Source: Fretibacter sp964410285 (GTDB lineage: Bacteria; Pseudomonadota; Alphaproteobacteria; Caulobacterales; Maricaulaceae). From it: 64,000 nt of DNA. The number at the start of each line of letters is the position of its first letter. Within the stretch, counting starts at the first letter, position 1. Below the pieces are notes generated by a model. That model was not told the origin of the DNA, did no database searches, and saw nothing but the letters and a program-made list of their open reading frames with translations. Of this stretch, positions 49,218-58,685 are shown in pieces. Position numbers and translations under genes: made by a program. The DNA lies in assembly GCA_964410285.1 (NCBI GenBank), contig CAYPFR010000008.1:62001-126000 (forward strand). Direction: 5' to 3'.

Positions 49218-51095
49218 TCACCGACGCCCGAATAGGCGTTCAATATCAACAAGTTTTAGCTCCACATACGTCGGGCGGCCGTGATTGCATTGGCCGGAAT
49301 GGGGCGTGGCCTCCATTTGGCGCAAGAGGGCGTTCATTTCCGGCCCCGTCAGGCGGCGGCCCGCCCGCACGCTGCCGTGACACGCCATAGTCCCGCAAAC
49401 ATGCTCAAAGCGCTCCTTAAGGCTCAGCGCCTCATCATATTCCGCCAAATCATCGGCGAGGTCGCGCAAAAGGCCCTGCACATCCATTTCTCCCAAAAGC
49501 GCCGGCGTCTCGCGCACAGCCAGCGCGCCCGTGCCAAAAGGCTCTAGGATAAGGCCCATCTCTTCAAGCTCTTCGCGGCGTGCCAAAATCCGCGCGCAGT
49601 CCCCTTCCCCCAGATCAACAATATCAGGAATAAGCAAGGCCTGACGCTCCACGCCTTTGCCAGCCATAGCCGCCTTCATGCGCTCATAGACAAGGCGTTC
49701 ATGGGCAGCGTGCTGATCGACAATGACGATGCCGTCTGCGGTCTGCGCGACCACATAGGTCTCGTGAAGCTGCGCGCGCGCCGCGCCGAGCGGACGCTCT
49801 GTCATATCCTCGGCGGGCTGGCCGGCCTCCGGCATTATGCCCGAGTCGTCAAAGCCGCCAAAATGCACGCTATCTTCTTCAACCTTGGCCGAGAAACCAT
49901 CGACAAGCGGCTGCATTTGCGGATTTATAGGCGGCGGTGCGCGGTAACCGCTATAGCGGCTTCCATAATTGCCTTGCAGGGGTAAGCCGCCGCCTGCGCC
50001 TATCTGGCCCGGCTGAATTTTGCCTAAGGCATAATCGGAAACCGTACGACTGGCCCGGTGCCCCGCCCCAGCCAGAGCATGGCGCAGCGCCGAGACAATA
50101 AGACCGCGTACCAGCCCCGGATTGCGAAAACGCACTTCGGTTTTTGCCGGATGCACATTCACGTCAACATGGGTCATAGGCAGATCAAGATAAAGCGCCG
50201 TGACGGCATGGCGATCACGGGCAAGAAAATCCTGATAGGCCCCTCGCACTGCGCCGTGAAGTAATTTATCGCGCACAGGACGGCCATTCACAAACAAATA
50301 TTGATGCTGCGCATTGCCGCGCGAAAATGTCGGCAACCCCGCAAACCCTGTCAAAACGATCCCTTCGCGCTCTGTCTCTATGGCTAGGGCATTTTCGCCA
50401 AATTCATTGCCAAGGATCGCCGCGAGGCGCGAGAGGCGCGCATCCTCCCGGTCGCCCGCGCTGCCTTTGACCTTAAGGCTAGTGCGCGCCGCATTTCCAA
50501 GGGTCAGGCTAACTTGCGGGTTTGCCATAGCGATGCGTTTGATAATATCGGAGATCGCAAGCGCCTCAGAGCGCTCGGATTTCAAAAATTTTAGCCGCGC
50601 GGGCGTGGCGTAAAACAGATCGCGCACCTCAACCCGTGTTCCCGATAATCCCCAGCGAGGCGCGGGACGGGCGGCGCTTACCCTCCCGCCTTCAACACTT
50701 AGGCTCCATGCGGAGCCTTCGCCCAAAATTTGAGAGGTCAGGGTCAGCCGCGCCACAGAACCAATGGAGGGCAAGGCCTCGCCGCGAAAGCCCATTGTCC
50801 CAATATTGAGCAAATCCCACGCCCCTGCCGCATCAGGCTTTAGTTTGGAGGTTGCGTGGCGTTCCACGGCGAGCGGCAACTCGGCCTCGCTCATGCCTTT
50901 ACCATTGTCCGTGACGGTGATTAGCGTGCGGCCCCCATCCTCATAGCGAATATCAATTTCGCTCGCGCCGGCATCAATGGCGTTCTCTACCAGTTCTTTT
51001 ATAACGCTGGCGGGGCGCTCTATGACCTCACCGGCCGCAATGCGGTTCACTGTCTCGCTGGGCAGGCGGCGAATCGATATGGGATCAGCAGGCAT
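49218..51095 (-). CDS. mutL: DNA mismatch repair protein MutL, endonuclease type
   Basis: 625 residues. GHKL ATPase N-terminus: IAAGEVIERPASVIKELVENAIDAGA, TDNGKGM, GTMGFRGEALPSI. The C-terminal domain has the metal-binding endonuclease motif DQHAAHERLVYE and CNHGRPTYVE, as expected for MutH-less bacteria. Start set at ATG 51095; TTG 51101 adds two residues. It nicks the unmethylated strand after MutS. Neighbours are unrelated. Confidence 0.96.
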   Translation of the reverse strand: MPADPISIRRLPSETVNRIAAGEVIERPASVIKELVENAIDAGASEIDIRYEDGGRTLITVTDNGKGMSEAELPLAVERHATSKLKPDAAGAWDLLNIGTMGFRGEALPSIGSVARLTLTSQILGEGSAWSLSVEGGRVSAARPAPRWGLSGTRVEVRDLFYATPARLKFLKSERSEALAISDIIKRIAMANPQVSLTLGNAARTSLKVKGSAGDREDARLSRLAAILGNEFGENALAIETEREGIVLTGFAGLPTFSRGNAQHQYLFVNGRPVRDKLLHGAVRGAYQDFLARDRHAVTALYLDLPMTHVDVNVHPAKTEVRFRNPGLVRGLIVSALRHALAGAGHRASRTVSDYALGKIQPGQIGAGGGLPLQGNYGSRYSGYRAPPPINPQMQPLVDGFSAKVEEDSVHFGGFDDSGIMPEAGQPAEDMTERPLGAARAQLHETYVVAQTADGIVIVDQHAAHERLVYERMKAAMAGKGVERQALLIPDIVDLGEGDCARILARREELEEMGLILEPFGTGALAVRETPALLGEMDVQGLLRDLADDLAEYDEALSLKERFEHVCGTMACHGSVRAGRRLTGPEMNALLRQMEATPHSGQCNHGRPTYVELKLVDIERLFGRR

Positions 51096-51178
51096 AGCCA
51101 AAGGTTACGCGCTTATGCGGGCAAAGCCCATGGTTTCCCGCTATTGCGTGTGGATGAGCGCAGGCGCTAAGATGAAGT

Positions 51179-51652
51179 ATGGGAATAATGATCTATATTG
51201 ATGCCGATGCCTGCCCCGTGCGCGAGGAATGCTACCGCGTAGCAGAGCGCCATAACGTCCCTGTGGTGGTTGTGAGCAATAGCTATCTGCGTATTCCCAA
51301 ACATCCGCTGTTTTCTGCCGCCGTGGTCGATGACAGTTTTGACGCGGCGGATGATTATATCGCCGAGCGCGCAAATAGTCTGAGCGTCGTCATCACCTCC
51401 GATATCTTGCTCGCGCAAAGGTGCCTCATGGCCGGCGCGCGGGTCCTGGCCGCCAGCGGCAAGGCCTTTGACAATGACTCCATCGGGTCCGCGATTGCGG
51501 CGCGCGCCATTATGGCCGACCTGCGCGCGGGGGCCGAGCAGCCCAATCTTGGCGGCCCTGCGCCCTTTTCGGCGAGAGATCGCTCGCGGTTTTTAGAGGC
51601 GCTACATCTGGCACTTGAGCGGCTGAAACGCGGGATAATCGGCACGCCCTAA
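51179..51652 (+). CDS. YaiI/YqxD family (UPF0178) protein
   Basis: 157 residues. IYIDADACPVREECYRVAERHNVPVVVVSN and VITSDILLAQRCLMAGARVLAASGKAFD are the family blocks; the aspartates fit a PIN/NYN-like nuclease fold, but activity is unproven. Divergent from mutL with 83 bases between. No partner gene visible. Confidence 0.9.
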   Translation: MGIMIYIDADACPVREECYRVAERHNVPVVVVSNSYLRIPKHPLFSAAVVDDSFDAADDYIAERANSLSVVITSDILLAQRCLMAGARVLAASGKAFDNDSIGSAIAARAIMADLRAGAEQPNLGGPAPFSARDRSRFLEALHLALERLKRGIIGTP

Positions 51653-51706
51653 CCGATCCACCTTAACTGTTTGCGCCAGATAGCCATTCTGAGGCGAATG
51701 AGACCG

Positions 51707-52363
51707 TCAGCTTTTTGCCGCGCAAGCCTCAAACCAGACATCTTTATTATTTATGGGCCGGCATTCACCCTGCTGCAGGCGCGCAATACGGGCTATGCGT
51801 TCCGTGAAAATCTTATTGCGCGTCCTATAGTTCAAAACACCCGGCGAAATCATTACGGAGATGAGTTCAATAAACTGGCTATCGTTGAGTTCATGAGGAA
51901 CAGCTCCGTAAAAGGACTGGCTCGCCTTAAAAAATCCAACCGTCCATCCATCGGGTCCATGCCCCATGGGAACGGTCTCAAGAAATAACGCGAGCACCTC
52001 TTCTTTGGTGAGATGTTTTTCGAGTGCGAGCGCATATGTCGTTTGGCGGATTTTACCAATGCCCGGCTTAAACGCTTTAAAGGCAAGCCGTTTTGAAAGA
52101 GATTGCGTTATCGTTGTTATGCCCGCCCCGGCCGTTTTGACATCAACGCCCCTATGATCATAAAAACCGGGGTCTTGCACTCGCAGCAAAAACTCAAGGC
52201 GCTCTTGGCCCAGCGCATCTGCCCCTTGCCTCATATACGTAAGGGTTTTAGCTCTTTCTTTAAGGTCGCCGGAATGTGATGCGGCGGACACATAGCCAGA
52301 GGCCGCATATGCCAAGACGGCTATTAAAACGGCAGTCAGAAAGAATAGCAGAGCCTTTTTCAC
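51707..52363 (-). CDS. Divergent GT51 peptidoglycan transglycosylase-like protein, catalytic Glu replaced
   Basis: 218 residues. N-terminal transmembrane helix (about 4-25), then a single shortened GT51 domain: VQDPGFYDHRGVD (motif 1), GITTITQSLSKRL (motif 2), IRQTTYALALEKHLTKEEVLALFL (motifs 3-4). In active enzymes motif 1 starts Glu-Asp; here it is Gln63-Asp, from CAA instead of GAA. The stretch between motifs 1 and 2 is also short. It may be inactive or use another base. No transpeptidase domain. Monocistronic with about 115 bases to the next gene. Confidence 0.82.
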   Translation of the reverse strand: MKKALLFFLTAVLIAVLAYAASGYVSAASHSGDLKERAKTLTYMRQGADALGQERLEFLLRVQDPGFYDHRGVDVKTAGAGITTITQSLSKRLAFKAFKPGIGKIRQTTYALALEKHLTKEEVLALFLETVPMGHGPDGWTVGFFKASQSFYGAVPHELNDSQFIELISVMISPGVLNYRTRNKIFTERIARIARLQQGECRPINNKDVWFEACAAKS

Positions 52364-52477
52364 ATGTCCCCCTCGGCATTTTCTATGCCGGGAATATGCC
52401 GCAAATGAGTCTAGATAATCTTTCCTGAGGTGATGAACACCCCTTTGGCGGCCTCAAGAGCTAATCTTCGCAGCGGC

Positions 52478-53020
52478 CTAAAGGCCGGGGAGTTTCGCCC
52501 GGCCCGGCTTACGCATAATCGTCACGTCGCCGCCGCCCGTCGCCTTTTTGATAGATTCAAGGCGTTTGGCTTCCACCTCCGGATCAAGCGGCGAACCATC
52601 GGGAAGCCGTACAGCGCCGTCCTTCCAGAAAAGAATACGGCTGGAGAAGCCATCTGTTTTACGCTCAACGCTATTCTCGCCGTCAATTTCAAGGCGGACT
52701 TCTTGATTGGCTTGGCCAACGCCCGCTTTGGTCATAAGTACGATTTCCCCGCGCGTGGGCTCTGTTGGGTCGATATCCCCGATAAGCGCTTGGCGTGCGG
52801 CGGCTTGGGAATAGTTATTCTCTGCGCTGGATTCGCCAACGCGCGGCGGCAAGAGATTATATTCCGGCGGCACGACAAGCGGCGCTTTGGTCAAGATATT
52901 AAACTCATTTGGCGCAGTTGTTGTCAGGCCAAGGCGCTTGGAAGCGCTGGCGCAAGCGGTAAGTGAACCGGCCGCAGCCAAAACCACTGCGAGTTTTAAA
53001 ACTTGAGAAGAGTGCGTCAT
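52478..53020 (-). CDS. DUF3035 lipoprotein (BamF-like candidate)
   Basis: 180 residues from ATG 53020. Lipobox SLTAC after a short hydrophobic stretch marks it for lipidation. The mature part has the DUF3035 pattern APNEFNILTKAPLVVPPEYNLLPP. Family knowledge: alphaproteobacterial outer-membrane lipoproteins, some linked to the Bam complex. It lies next to lspA, which processes such proteins, a common order in this class. A longer frame to 53095 adds a polar leader and is rejected. Confidence 0.83.
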   Translation of the reverse strand: MTHSSQVLKLAVVLAAAGSLTACASASKRLGLTTTAPNEFNILTKAPLVVPPEYNLLPPRVGESSAENNYSQAAARQALIGDIDPTEPTRGEIVLMTKAGVGQANQEVRLEIDGENSVERKTDGFSSRILFWKDGAVRLPDGSPLDPEVEAKRLESIKKATGGGDVTIMRKPGRAKLPGL

Positions 53021-53208
53021 AACAAATCCTGTTTCGGGCAAATCCTGTCTAAGGCCAATTCGCCGTGGCCAATTCTGTTTACGGCTAAAAGGCACGGTTC
53101 AGGCGCACCGACGAGTAACGCCATAAGAATCTGTTTGTCTTTACCCCAGCGCGCGCGCCGCGCCAAGTAAACATCTGGTTATTTTTCACCCATATCGCGC
53201 GAAGCGCG

Positions 53209-53733
53209 CTAGGCTTTTGGGCCAGCCTCACCGCCTTCTTTGGGCGCAAGAAAACTTGCAGCGATCAAGCCGATAACCCCCACGGTGATCGCGCTATCTG
53301 CGACATTAAAGACCCAGTGAAAACCAATATCGCCAAAGTTGATGAAATCTGTCACCGCCCCGTAAAGCGCACGATCAATCCCATTGCCAATGGCCCCGCC
53401 AATAATCAGGCTCAGCGAGATTTGCGAAAGCCGGTCTTTTGTGTCTTTCAGCACATAGATCAATGCCGCGCTCATCACGAGAGCAAAGACCGTCAAAATC
53501 CAGCGCTTGATAGAGCTATCGCCTTGCAGCAAACCCCAGCTTACCCCTTGATTACAGACAAGCGCCAAATCAACGATAGGCGAGAGCTCTTTGGTTAGGC
53601 CGGGATAGGGGTTGATTTCGCAGGCATTCATTGGCTGGTCGAAAATTGAGATCGCCCAATATTTCGTGAGCTGGTCAATGATGACCACAAAAAGCGGACC
53701 TAAAAAACCATAGATAAGGAGCGTTTTTTTCAT
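53209..53733 (-). CDS. lspA: Lipoprotein signal peptidase (SPase II)
   Basis: 174 residues with four transmembrane helices. Catalytic aspartates are in GNGIDRALYGAVTDFI and FNVADSAITVGV; the first motif is GNGIDR where most have GNLIDR. It cleaves lipoprotein signal peptides at the lipobox, including that of the neighbouring DUF3035 protein. Start set at ATG 53733; a TTG-led frame to 53799 runs into the receptor's terminator and is unlikely. No good Shine-Dalgarno is seen. Confidence 0.93.
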   Translation of the reverse strand: MKKTLLIYGFLGPLFVVIIDQLTKYWAISIFDQPMNACEINPYPGLTKELSPIVDLALVCNQGVSWGLLQGDSSIKRWILTVFALVMSAALIYVLKDTKDRLSQISLSLIIGGAIGNGIDRALYGAVTDFINFGDIGFHWVFNVADSAITVGVIGLIAASFLAPKEGGEAGPKA

Positions 53734-53797
53734 AGGGAGGAAATGCCACGCACGCCTTGGATTCGCAAGGCGGGATATCGGGCTGAGCGCTGGGCGC

Positions 53798-53826
53798 AAA
53801 AAAAACGGCAGGCCAGAGGCCTGCCG
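53798..53826 (-). terminator. Intrinsic terminator of the TonB-dependent receptor
   Basis: On the minus strand, CGGCAGGCC, loop TCT, GGCCTGCCG (9 perfect bp) followed by eight T. It lies 24 bases after the receptor stop and is the strongest terminator in the window. Confidence 0.95.
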
Positions 53827-53849
53827 CAGTAATCAATATCTAGAGGAGA

Positions 53850-56747
53850 CTAGAAGCGTGTCTTCAGGCTCGCAAAGAATGTACGGCCAAAGACGTCATA
53901 TGAGGCAGGGTATGTATTGGCCTGCTCATCATTGTCACCGATGACTGGTGGCTCTTTATCAAGAACGTTGTTCGCACCAACTGTCAGAGCGAACTGATCA
54001 GAGATGTCCCAAGATGTTGAAAGATCGAAGTAGTGACGGGCACTAATGCTATCAACAGTGTTGACGCCTTCGCCTGCATCATCATCGACGCTTCCAACCA
54101 TACGCCAGCCGAGCTGCACGCCAACTGGACCCTTGTTCCAGTTAGATGTCACGCGGTGACGATAGTTTGGATCAGGTTCACCACAAGTCGTACCAAATTC
54201 GCCGGCACATTCAACAACGTCCGCGCCAACAAAGGCTGTGAAGTCGTTTTTGATGTTATAAGTACCGAGATAGTTGAAACCAAGTGACCCTTTGTCACCC
54301 AGATCAAAATCGTAATCAGCAGCGATATCGACACCTGAGACTTCGACAGAGGCAGCGTTTTGAGCTGACAATGAGATGAAATCGATCGGACCACCAGGAC
54401 GACGCGTTACCACGTCACAGAACTGCGATCCTGCACCACCAAATTCGGTGTTGTTATAGCAGATATCCAGAACATTGTTTGCGCTACCGCCGAAGGCAGC
54501 AATCGCGTCATTGATGGTGATGTCATAATAGTCGACTGAAAGCGATAGGCCTTCGATGACGGCTGGCTGAACAACGAAACCGATTGTGTATGTATCGGCC
54601 TTTTCAACGTCAAGCTGATCATTACCACCCGCAAGTGTTCTGACCTGACCTGAAATTGTGTTGATCGCATTTGTGCCTACGATATTCGCAGGGACGCCAG
54701 TGGCGACACAAACCGCAGCAACTGCTGCAGATGGGTTACCCGCCGCTGAACATGGGTCAACCGCACCCGGGAAACCTTCTGCGATTGGCGCGAAGAGTTC
54801 ACCAATGTTCGGTGCACGTACCGCGCGGTTGTAGTTACCACGGATACGGAACTGATCATTAATCGCCCACTCACCGCCGATTTTATAGGCTTCAACGCCG
54901 CCGGCTGTAGAGTAGTCGGAGTAACGACCCGCTAGATCGAGCGTGATGCGCTCGGCAAATGGGGCGTTGGCCACGACTGGGATTGAAAGCTCGCCGTAAA
55001 CAGACGCAACTTCGAAAGCACCACCTGATGGCGGAGACCCGTTAAAGCCAGCAATTGTTGAGGCCGCAACATCTTGCGATGGGCGGAAATCCGCTGAGTT
55101 TTCGATATATTCTGCACCGATCGCAACACCGATTGGGTCTTCGCTGATGCGAAGGCTACCGAGGTCACCAGACAGGTTACCCTGAACGATTGTCTGAGTG
55201 AACTCAGACGTCGCAGCAGCCGCTGTGTTGATAAAGTCAGCAGCAGATTGGCTAATGTTACCAGCACCGAAGATATTCAGAGGTGAACATCCAACGGTAC
55301 CGCCGTTTGCACTTGTATCCGCACACGTTGGGTTACCAGAGGCATCCAGATCGACGTTACCGTCACCATCAGCATCGGCCAATAGGAGAGCTTGGTCATA
55401 ACGGCCACGGTTTACGTTACCATTTTGCGTTTGGGCGCGAACAGTGCGGCCCTCTTGGAAATAGGCGTCATATGACCATGTGTCAGTCAGATCACCACGC
55501 AGACCAATTGTGATTTGGAACGCATCATTGATGTCTTGAGTTTGGCGCGGGCCAACTTCTTCGAGACGACGACCAAAGAAGCCTGTCGCTGTATCATCAA
55601 TGCCGTCACCATCGGTATCCACACCATCGCCATAAGCAGACGACAGAACATTCTGAGCATTAGGGGTCAGGAATGGGTTTCCGTCGAGTGAGATTTGAGA
55701 GAACTGGAAGATCGGCGTTGGTGCCAATTCCGAGTCAACGCGGTTCTGCGCGAAGGATGCGCGAGAGTAGATCTCGATTTTGTCATTAATCTCATAGCTG
55801 CCTAGAGCTGTGATTGTAAAGCGCTCTTGTGGCAACTGTAGGAAGTTAACCGGTGCGTAGTTATAGAAGTCATTGACTTGGCCGCCGGCAACGAATGGAC
55901 GAATATCGCCATTGGAGGTGAAGATGGCGTTTCCGTTGCCATTTCCAATTGATGGAAGACCATTGCCGCCGTTGAAGTTGCCGTTCGCAGCAAACGCAAA
56001 TGCTGTTGCATTTGGCGTACCGGATGAACCACCTGGCTCAAGACCGCCATTACCATCGTTAAAGAGAGCAACTTCGGAGAAATCGCGGTCGCCTTGGAAG
56101 AGCGCTTCACGATTGGCGTAAGATACGTTCATAACAACGTTACCGCGGCCATTATCAAGGTTAGCACCGATTGTAGCGTCGATATTGAAAAGACCGGCAT
56201 CACCGCGGTCAGTTGAGGAGTAACCGATATTGGTTTCTGCACCTTCAAAGTCGTCTTTGAGAATGAAGTTAACAACACCCGCAACCGCATCAGCACCGTA
56301 AACAGATGACGCGCCGCCTGTCAGAACTTCGACGTTCTGGATCAAGCTCGTTGGGATTGTGTTCAAATCAACAACGCCGTTCTGGCCGAATGGGATCATC
56401 CGTGTGCCGTTTACAAGAACAAGCGTCCGGTTTGACCCGATACCGCGAAGATCAACAGTCGCAGAACCATTACCCGGGTTGTTTGACGTACGGTCAAGGC
56501 CAGGAACAGTTTGCGGAAGTGTGTTCAGCAAGTTTTCTGTGTTGATAGAGAATGTGTTTTCAAACTGAGTTGCGTCAACGGTTGAAATTGGAGAATTAGA
56601 AATGAAATCTTTTTTCTTGATCCGTGAACCTGTCACGACGATTTCGTCTTCTTCCACCTGAGCATTTGCAGGCACGGCGGCTGCGCCGAATGTTACGGCC
56701 GACAAAAGTGTTGTCAGCAATAACTGCTTTTTGTTCATTTTAGTCAC
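53850..56747 (-). CDS. TonB-dependent outer-membrane receptor
   Basis: 965 residues. Signal peptide to about VPANA, then EEDEIVVTGSRIK, the TonB-box/plug entrance. Plug domain with TVPGLDRTSNNPGNGSATVDLRGIGSNRTLVLVNGTRM and TGGASSVYGADAVAGVVNFIL. The 22-strand barrel ends in FFASLKTRF with the C-terminal Phe. Two Asp-Gly-rich segments (DGVDTDGDGIDD and DADGDGNVD) resemble calcium-binding loops. Substrate unknown; no exchange partner or regulator beside it. GTG 56747 has GGGG 6 bases upstream; ATG 56738 is possible. Terminator immediately downstream. Confidence 0.96.
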   Translation of the reverse strand: MTKMNKKQLLLTTLLSAVTFGAAAVPANAQVEEDEIVVTGSRIKKKDFISNSPISTVDATQFENTFSINTENLLNTLPQTVPGLDRTSNNPGNGSATVDLRGIGSNRTLVLVNGTRMIPFGQNGVVDLNTIPTSLIQNVEVLTGGASSVYGADAVAGVVNFILKDDFEGAETNIGYSSTDRGDAGLFNIDATIGANLDNGRGNVVMNVSYANREALFQGDRDFSEVALFNDGNGGLEPGGSSGTPNATAFAFAANGNFNGGNGLPSIGNGNGNAIFTSNGDIRPFVAGGQVNDFYNYAPVNFLQLPQERFTITALGSYEINDKIEIYSRASFAQNRVDSELAPTPIFQFSQISLDGNPFLTPNAQNVLSSAYGDGVDTDGDGIDDTATGFFGRRLEEVGPRQTQDINDAFQITIGLRGDLTDTWSYDAYFQEGRTVRAQTQNGNVNRGRYDQALLLADADGDGNVDLDASGNPTCADTSANGGTVGCSPLNIFGAGNISQSAADFINTAAAATSEFTQTIVQGNLSGDLGSLRISEDPIGVAIGAEYIENSADFRPSQDVAASTIAGFNGSPPSGGAFEVASVYGELSIPVVANAPFAERITLDLAGRYSDYSTAGGVEAYKIGGEWAINDQFRIRGNYNRAVRAPNIGELFAPIAEGFPGAVDPCSAAGNPSAAVAAVCVATGVPANIVGTNAINTISGQVRTLAGGNDQLDVEKADTYTIGFVVQPAVIEGLSLSVDYYDITINDAIAAFGGSANNVLDICYNNTEFGGAGSQFCDVVTRRPGGPIDFISLSAQNAASVEVSGVDIAADYDFDLGDKGSLGFNYLGTYNIKNDFTAFVGADVVECAGEFGTTCGEPDPNYRHRVTSNWNKGPVGVQLGWRMVGSVDDDAGEGVNTVDSISARHYFDLSTSWDISDQFALTVGANNVLDKEPPVIGDNDEQANTYPASYDVFGRTFFASLKTRF

Positions 56748-57103
56748 TTAGAACCCCTTCGAACTGGTCTATGTTGGTTGATGCGCGGTAGCCGCACATT
56801 TTTATTGATGCGGAAAACGCACATTTAGGGCACGCGTATAGCGCAGAGATGCCTCGCCGAAGCCAGACATAATCTCGAACTAACTAGAGGAGAGACACTA
56901 TAAACTCAAGATGGATTCCTCTTAATTTTCCCCGGCGTCAACAATTTCTTTAAACTGTTGCAAAAATACACGCTATTTCCCCGCCCGTCTCCGCCCGCTC
57001 AACTCAAAGCGAAGCTATTGCAAAGGGGCGAGTTGGCTTTTAGAATTTAGGCAGGCATGTTAAGCTGTAAAAAACACCCTTTTACTGGGGCCCAGCAAGG
57101 AAA
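56748..57103. other. 356-base gap between the receptor and the next gene
   Basis: Divergent promoter region. It holds an AT-rich core (56930-56980) with no ORF of note, no clear hairpin terminator and no consensus promoter I can fix. The plus-strand TTGGCT near 57030 might serve the downstream gene. Confidence 0.5.
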
Positions 57104-57640
57104 ATGAAGATGAGCTTTAGAGTGTTAATCCTAACCACCGCCCTCGCGGCGACCTCCGCTAGCGCCCAAGTTCAGGAGGCGTCCTCTAGCCCGCTCGCCA
57201 GTATCTATGCTTGCAAGGACATTACGGCGGAAAAACCCCGCCTCGCTTGTTATGATGAGGCCGTGGGCCGACTGCAAGAGCGCGAATCAAACAAAGATTT
57301 CGTCGCAATCGACTCGCAGGCGGCCAAAAAGCTCAATCGTGAAGCCTTTGGCTTTACCCTACCGTCATTGCCAAAACTCAAGTTATTTTCGAATGAAGAC
57401 GGGCAAAAGGACGATGATACGATTGATCTGGCGGTCAAAACTGTGAGCAAACGCCATAATGGCTACACGCTTGTGATGAAAAACGGACAGGTCTGGAAGA
57501 GTGTCGGCGGGCGGTTGAATTACGTGCCCAAGGGCGATCTCACAGCGCGCATATCACGCGGCGCAATCGGGAGCTATAAACTGAGTATTTCCAACGGCAA
57601 GGACCGTGTCCGCGGCCTTAAGGTAAAGCGCATAGAGTAA
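57104..57640 (+). CDS. Secreted protein of unknown function
   Basis: 178 residues. Signal peptide ends at TSASAQ. SIYACKDITAEKPRLACYDEAVGRL contains a Cys pair and a motif found in several alphaproteobacterial secreted proteins. The C-terminal half is a small beta domain (YTLVMKNGQVWKSVGGRLNYVPKGDLTARISRGAIGSYKLSI). No enzyme motif. AAGGA lies just before; ATG 57110 is an alternative start with better spacing. Confidence 0.78.
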   Translation: MKMSFRVLILTTALAATSASAQVQEASSSPLASIYACKDITAEKPRLACYDEAVGRLQERESNKDFVAIDSQAAKKLNREAFGFTLPSLPKLKLFSNEDGQKDDDTIDLAVKTVSKRHNGYTLVMKNGQVWKSVGGRLNYVPKGDLTARISRGAIGSYKLSISNGKDRVRGLKVKRIE

Positions 57641-57742
57641 TCACAACTCCCGCCAACCCCTGCCCCATTCTCACATTAATTTCATATGGCATTATTGCGT
57701 AAGGCGCTATAAGGCCTAAACATTGGTATAGATGGACATGCA

Positions 57743-58642
57743 ATGACAATTCCTTTCGTCAGGAACTTTGAATTTGAATATGGGCGCTGCGATCAACTCT
57801 CCGCGCTTGTTTCGCGTGTCATCGCTAATAATCCCGGCCCTTTCACCTATACAGGCACCGGGGTCTACATTATCGGAAAGGAGACGGTTGCCGTTATAGA
57901 TCCCGGACCGGATAAACCGGAGCACCGCGCCGCGCTGACCCAAGCGCTGGCGGGCCGGCGCGTCAGCCACGTCCTCGTCACCCATCACCATATTGATCAT
58001 TCGCCTTTGGCCGCGCCCCTCGCCAGAGAGCATGGCTGCAAAGTGCATGGTTACGGCGTTCAGGCCCGAAGACCGGAGGGCGGCGAAGTGCGGCTAGAAG
58101 CAGGTGATGATCTGACCTTTAGTCCCGATATCGAAATCCGAGACGGCGATAAAATTCAGGGCGACGGCTGGACGATTGAGGCCCTGCACACTCCCGGACA
58201 TACGTCAAATCACCTATGTTTTGCCTTGCTCGAGGAAAACCTGCTGTTTTCCGGCGATCATATCATGGGCTGGTCCACAAGCGTCGTTAGCCCGCCCGAC
58301 GGTCATATGGGAGATTATCTCACCAGCCTGGAGAAAATTTTAGCTAGGAATTTTGACCAGATTTGGCCCACGCACGGCACCTCTATAGATGATCCCAAAA
58401 ACTTCATTGCCGCCTATATTGCCCACCGCCATGCTCGAGAGGCACAGATCCTGACAGCCATAAAAGACGGCCTGACCCGCATTAGCGATATGGTCGCCCA
58501 TATGTATAAGGATGTCGACAAACGCCTGCACCCTGCAGCCGCTCATAGCGTACTGGCGCACCTCATACACCTTGAAGAGACCGGCCGCGTGATATCATCG
58601 GGAATAGGCGGATTGAAAAGCGAATACGCGCTCTCCCGCTAG
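57743..58642 (+). CDS. MBL-fold metallo-hydrolase (LACTB2-like)
   Basis: 299 residues. THHHIDHSPLAAPLA is the HxHxDH zinc motif, with later ligands in LHTPGHTSNHLCF and FSGDHIMGWST. The C-terminal 80 residues form a helical winged-helix-like tail. Family knowledge: metal-dependent hydrolases, LACTB2 being an RNase in mitochondria; the bacterial substrate is unknown. Start ATG 57743; a promoter-like gap of 102 bases precedes it. Confidence 0.9.
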   Translation: MTIPFVRNFEFEYGRCDQLSALVSRVIANNPGPFTYTGTGVYIIGKETVAVIDPGPDKPEHRAALTQALAGRRVSHVLVTHHHIDHSPLAAPLAREHGCKVHGYGVQARRPEGGEVRLEAGDDLTFSPDIEIRDGDKIQGDGWTIEALHTPGHTSNHLCFALLEENLLFSGDHIMGWSTSVVSPPDGHMGDYLTSLEKILARNFDQIWPTHGTSIDDPKNFIAAYIAHRHAREAQILTAIKDGLTRISDMVAHMYKDVDKRLHPAAAHSVLAHLIHLEETGRVISSGIGGLKSEYALSR

Positions 58643-58685
58643 CCTTTTTGCCGCCATTCGCAAGTAGCGCAGCAGCGATCAATCG

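Noticed and set aside
52430..52966. 178-codon plus-strand ORF over the DUF3035 gene
   Set aside because: Antisense to a well-supported lipoprotein gene; no motif.
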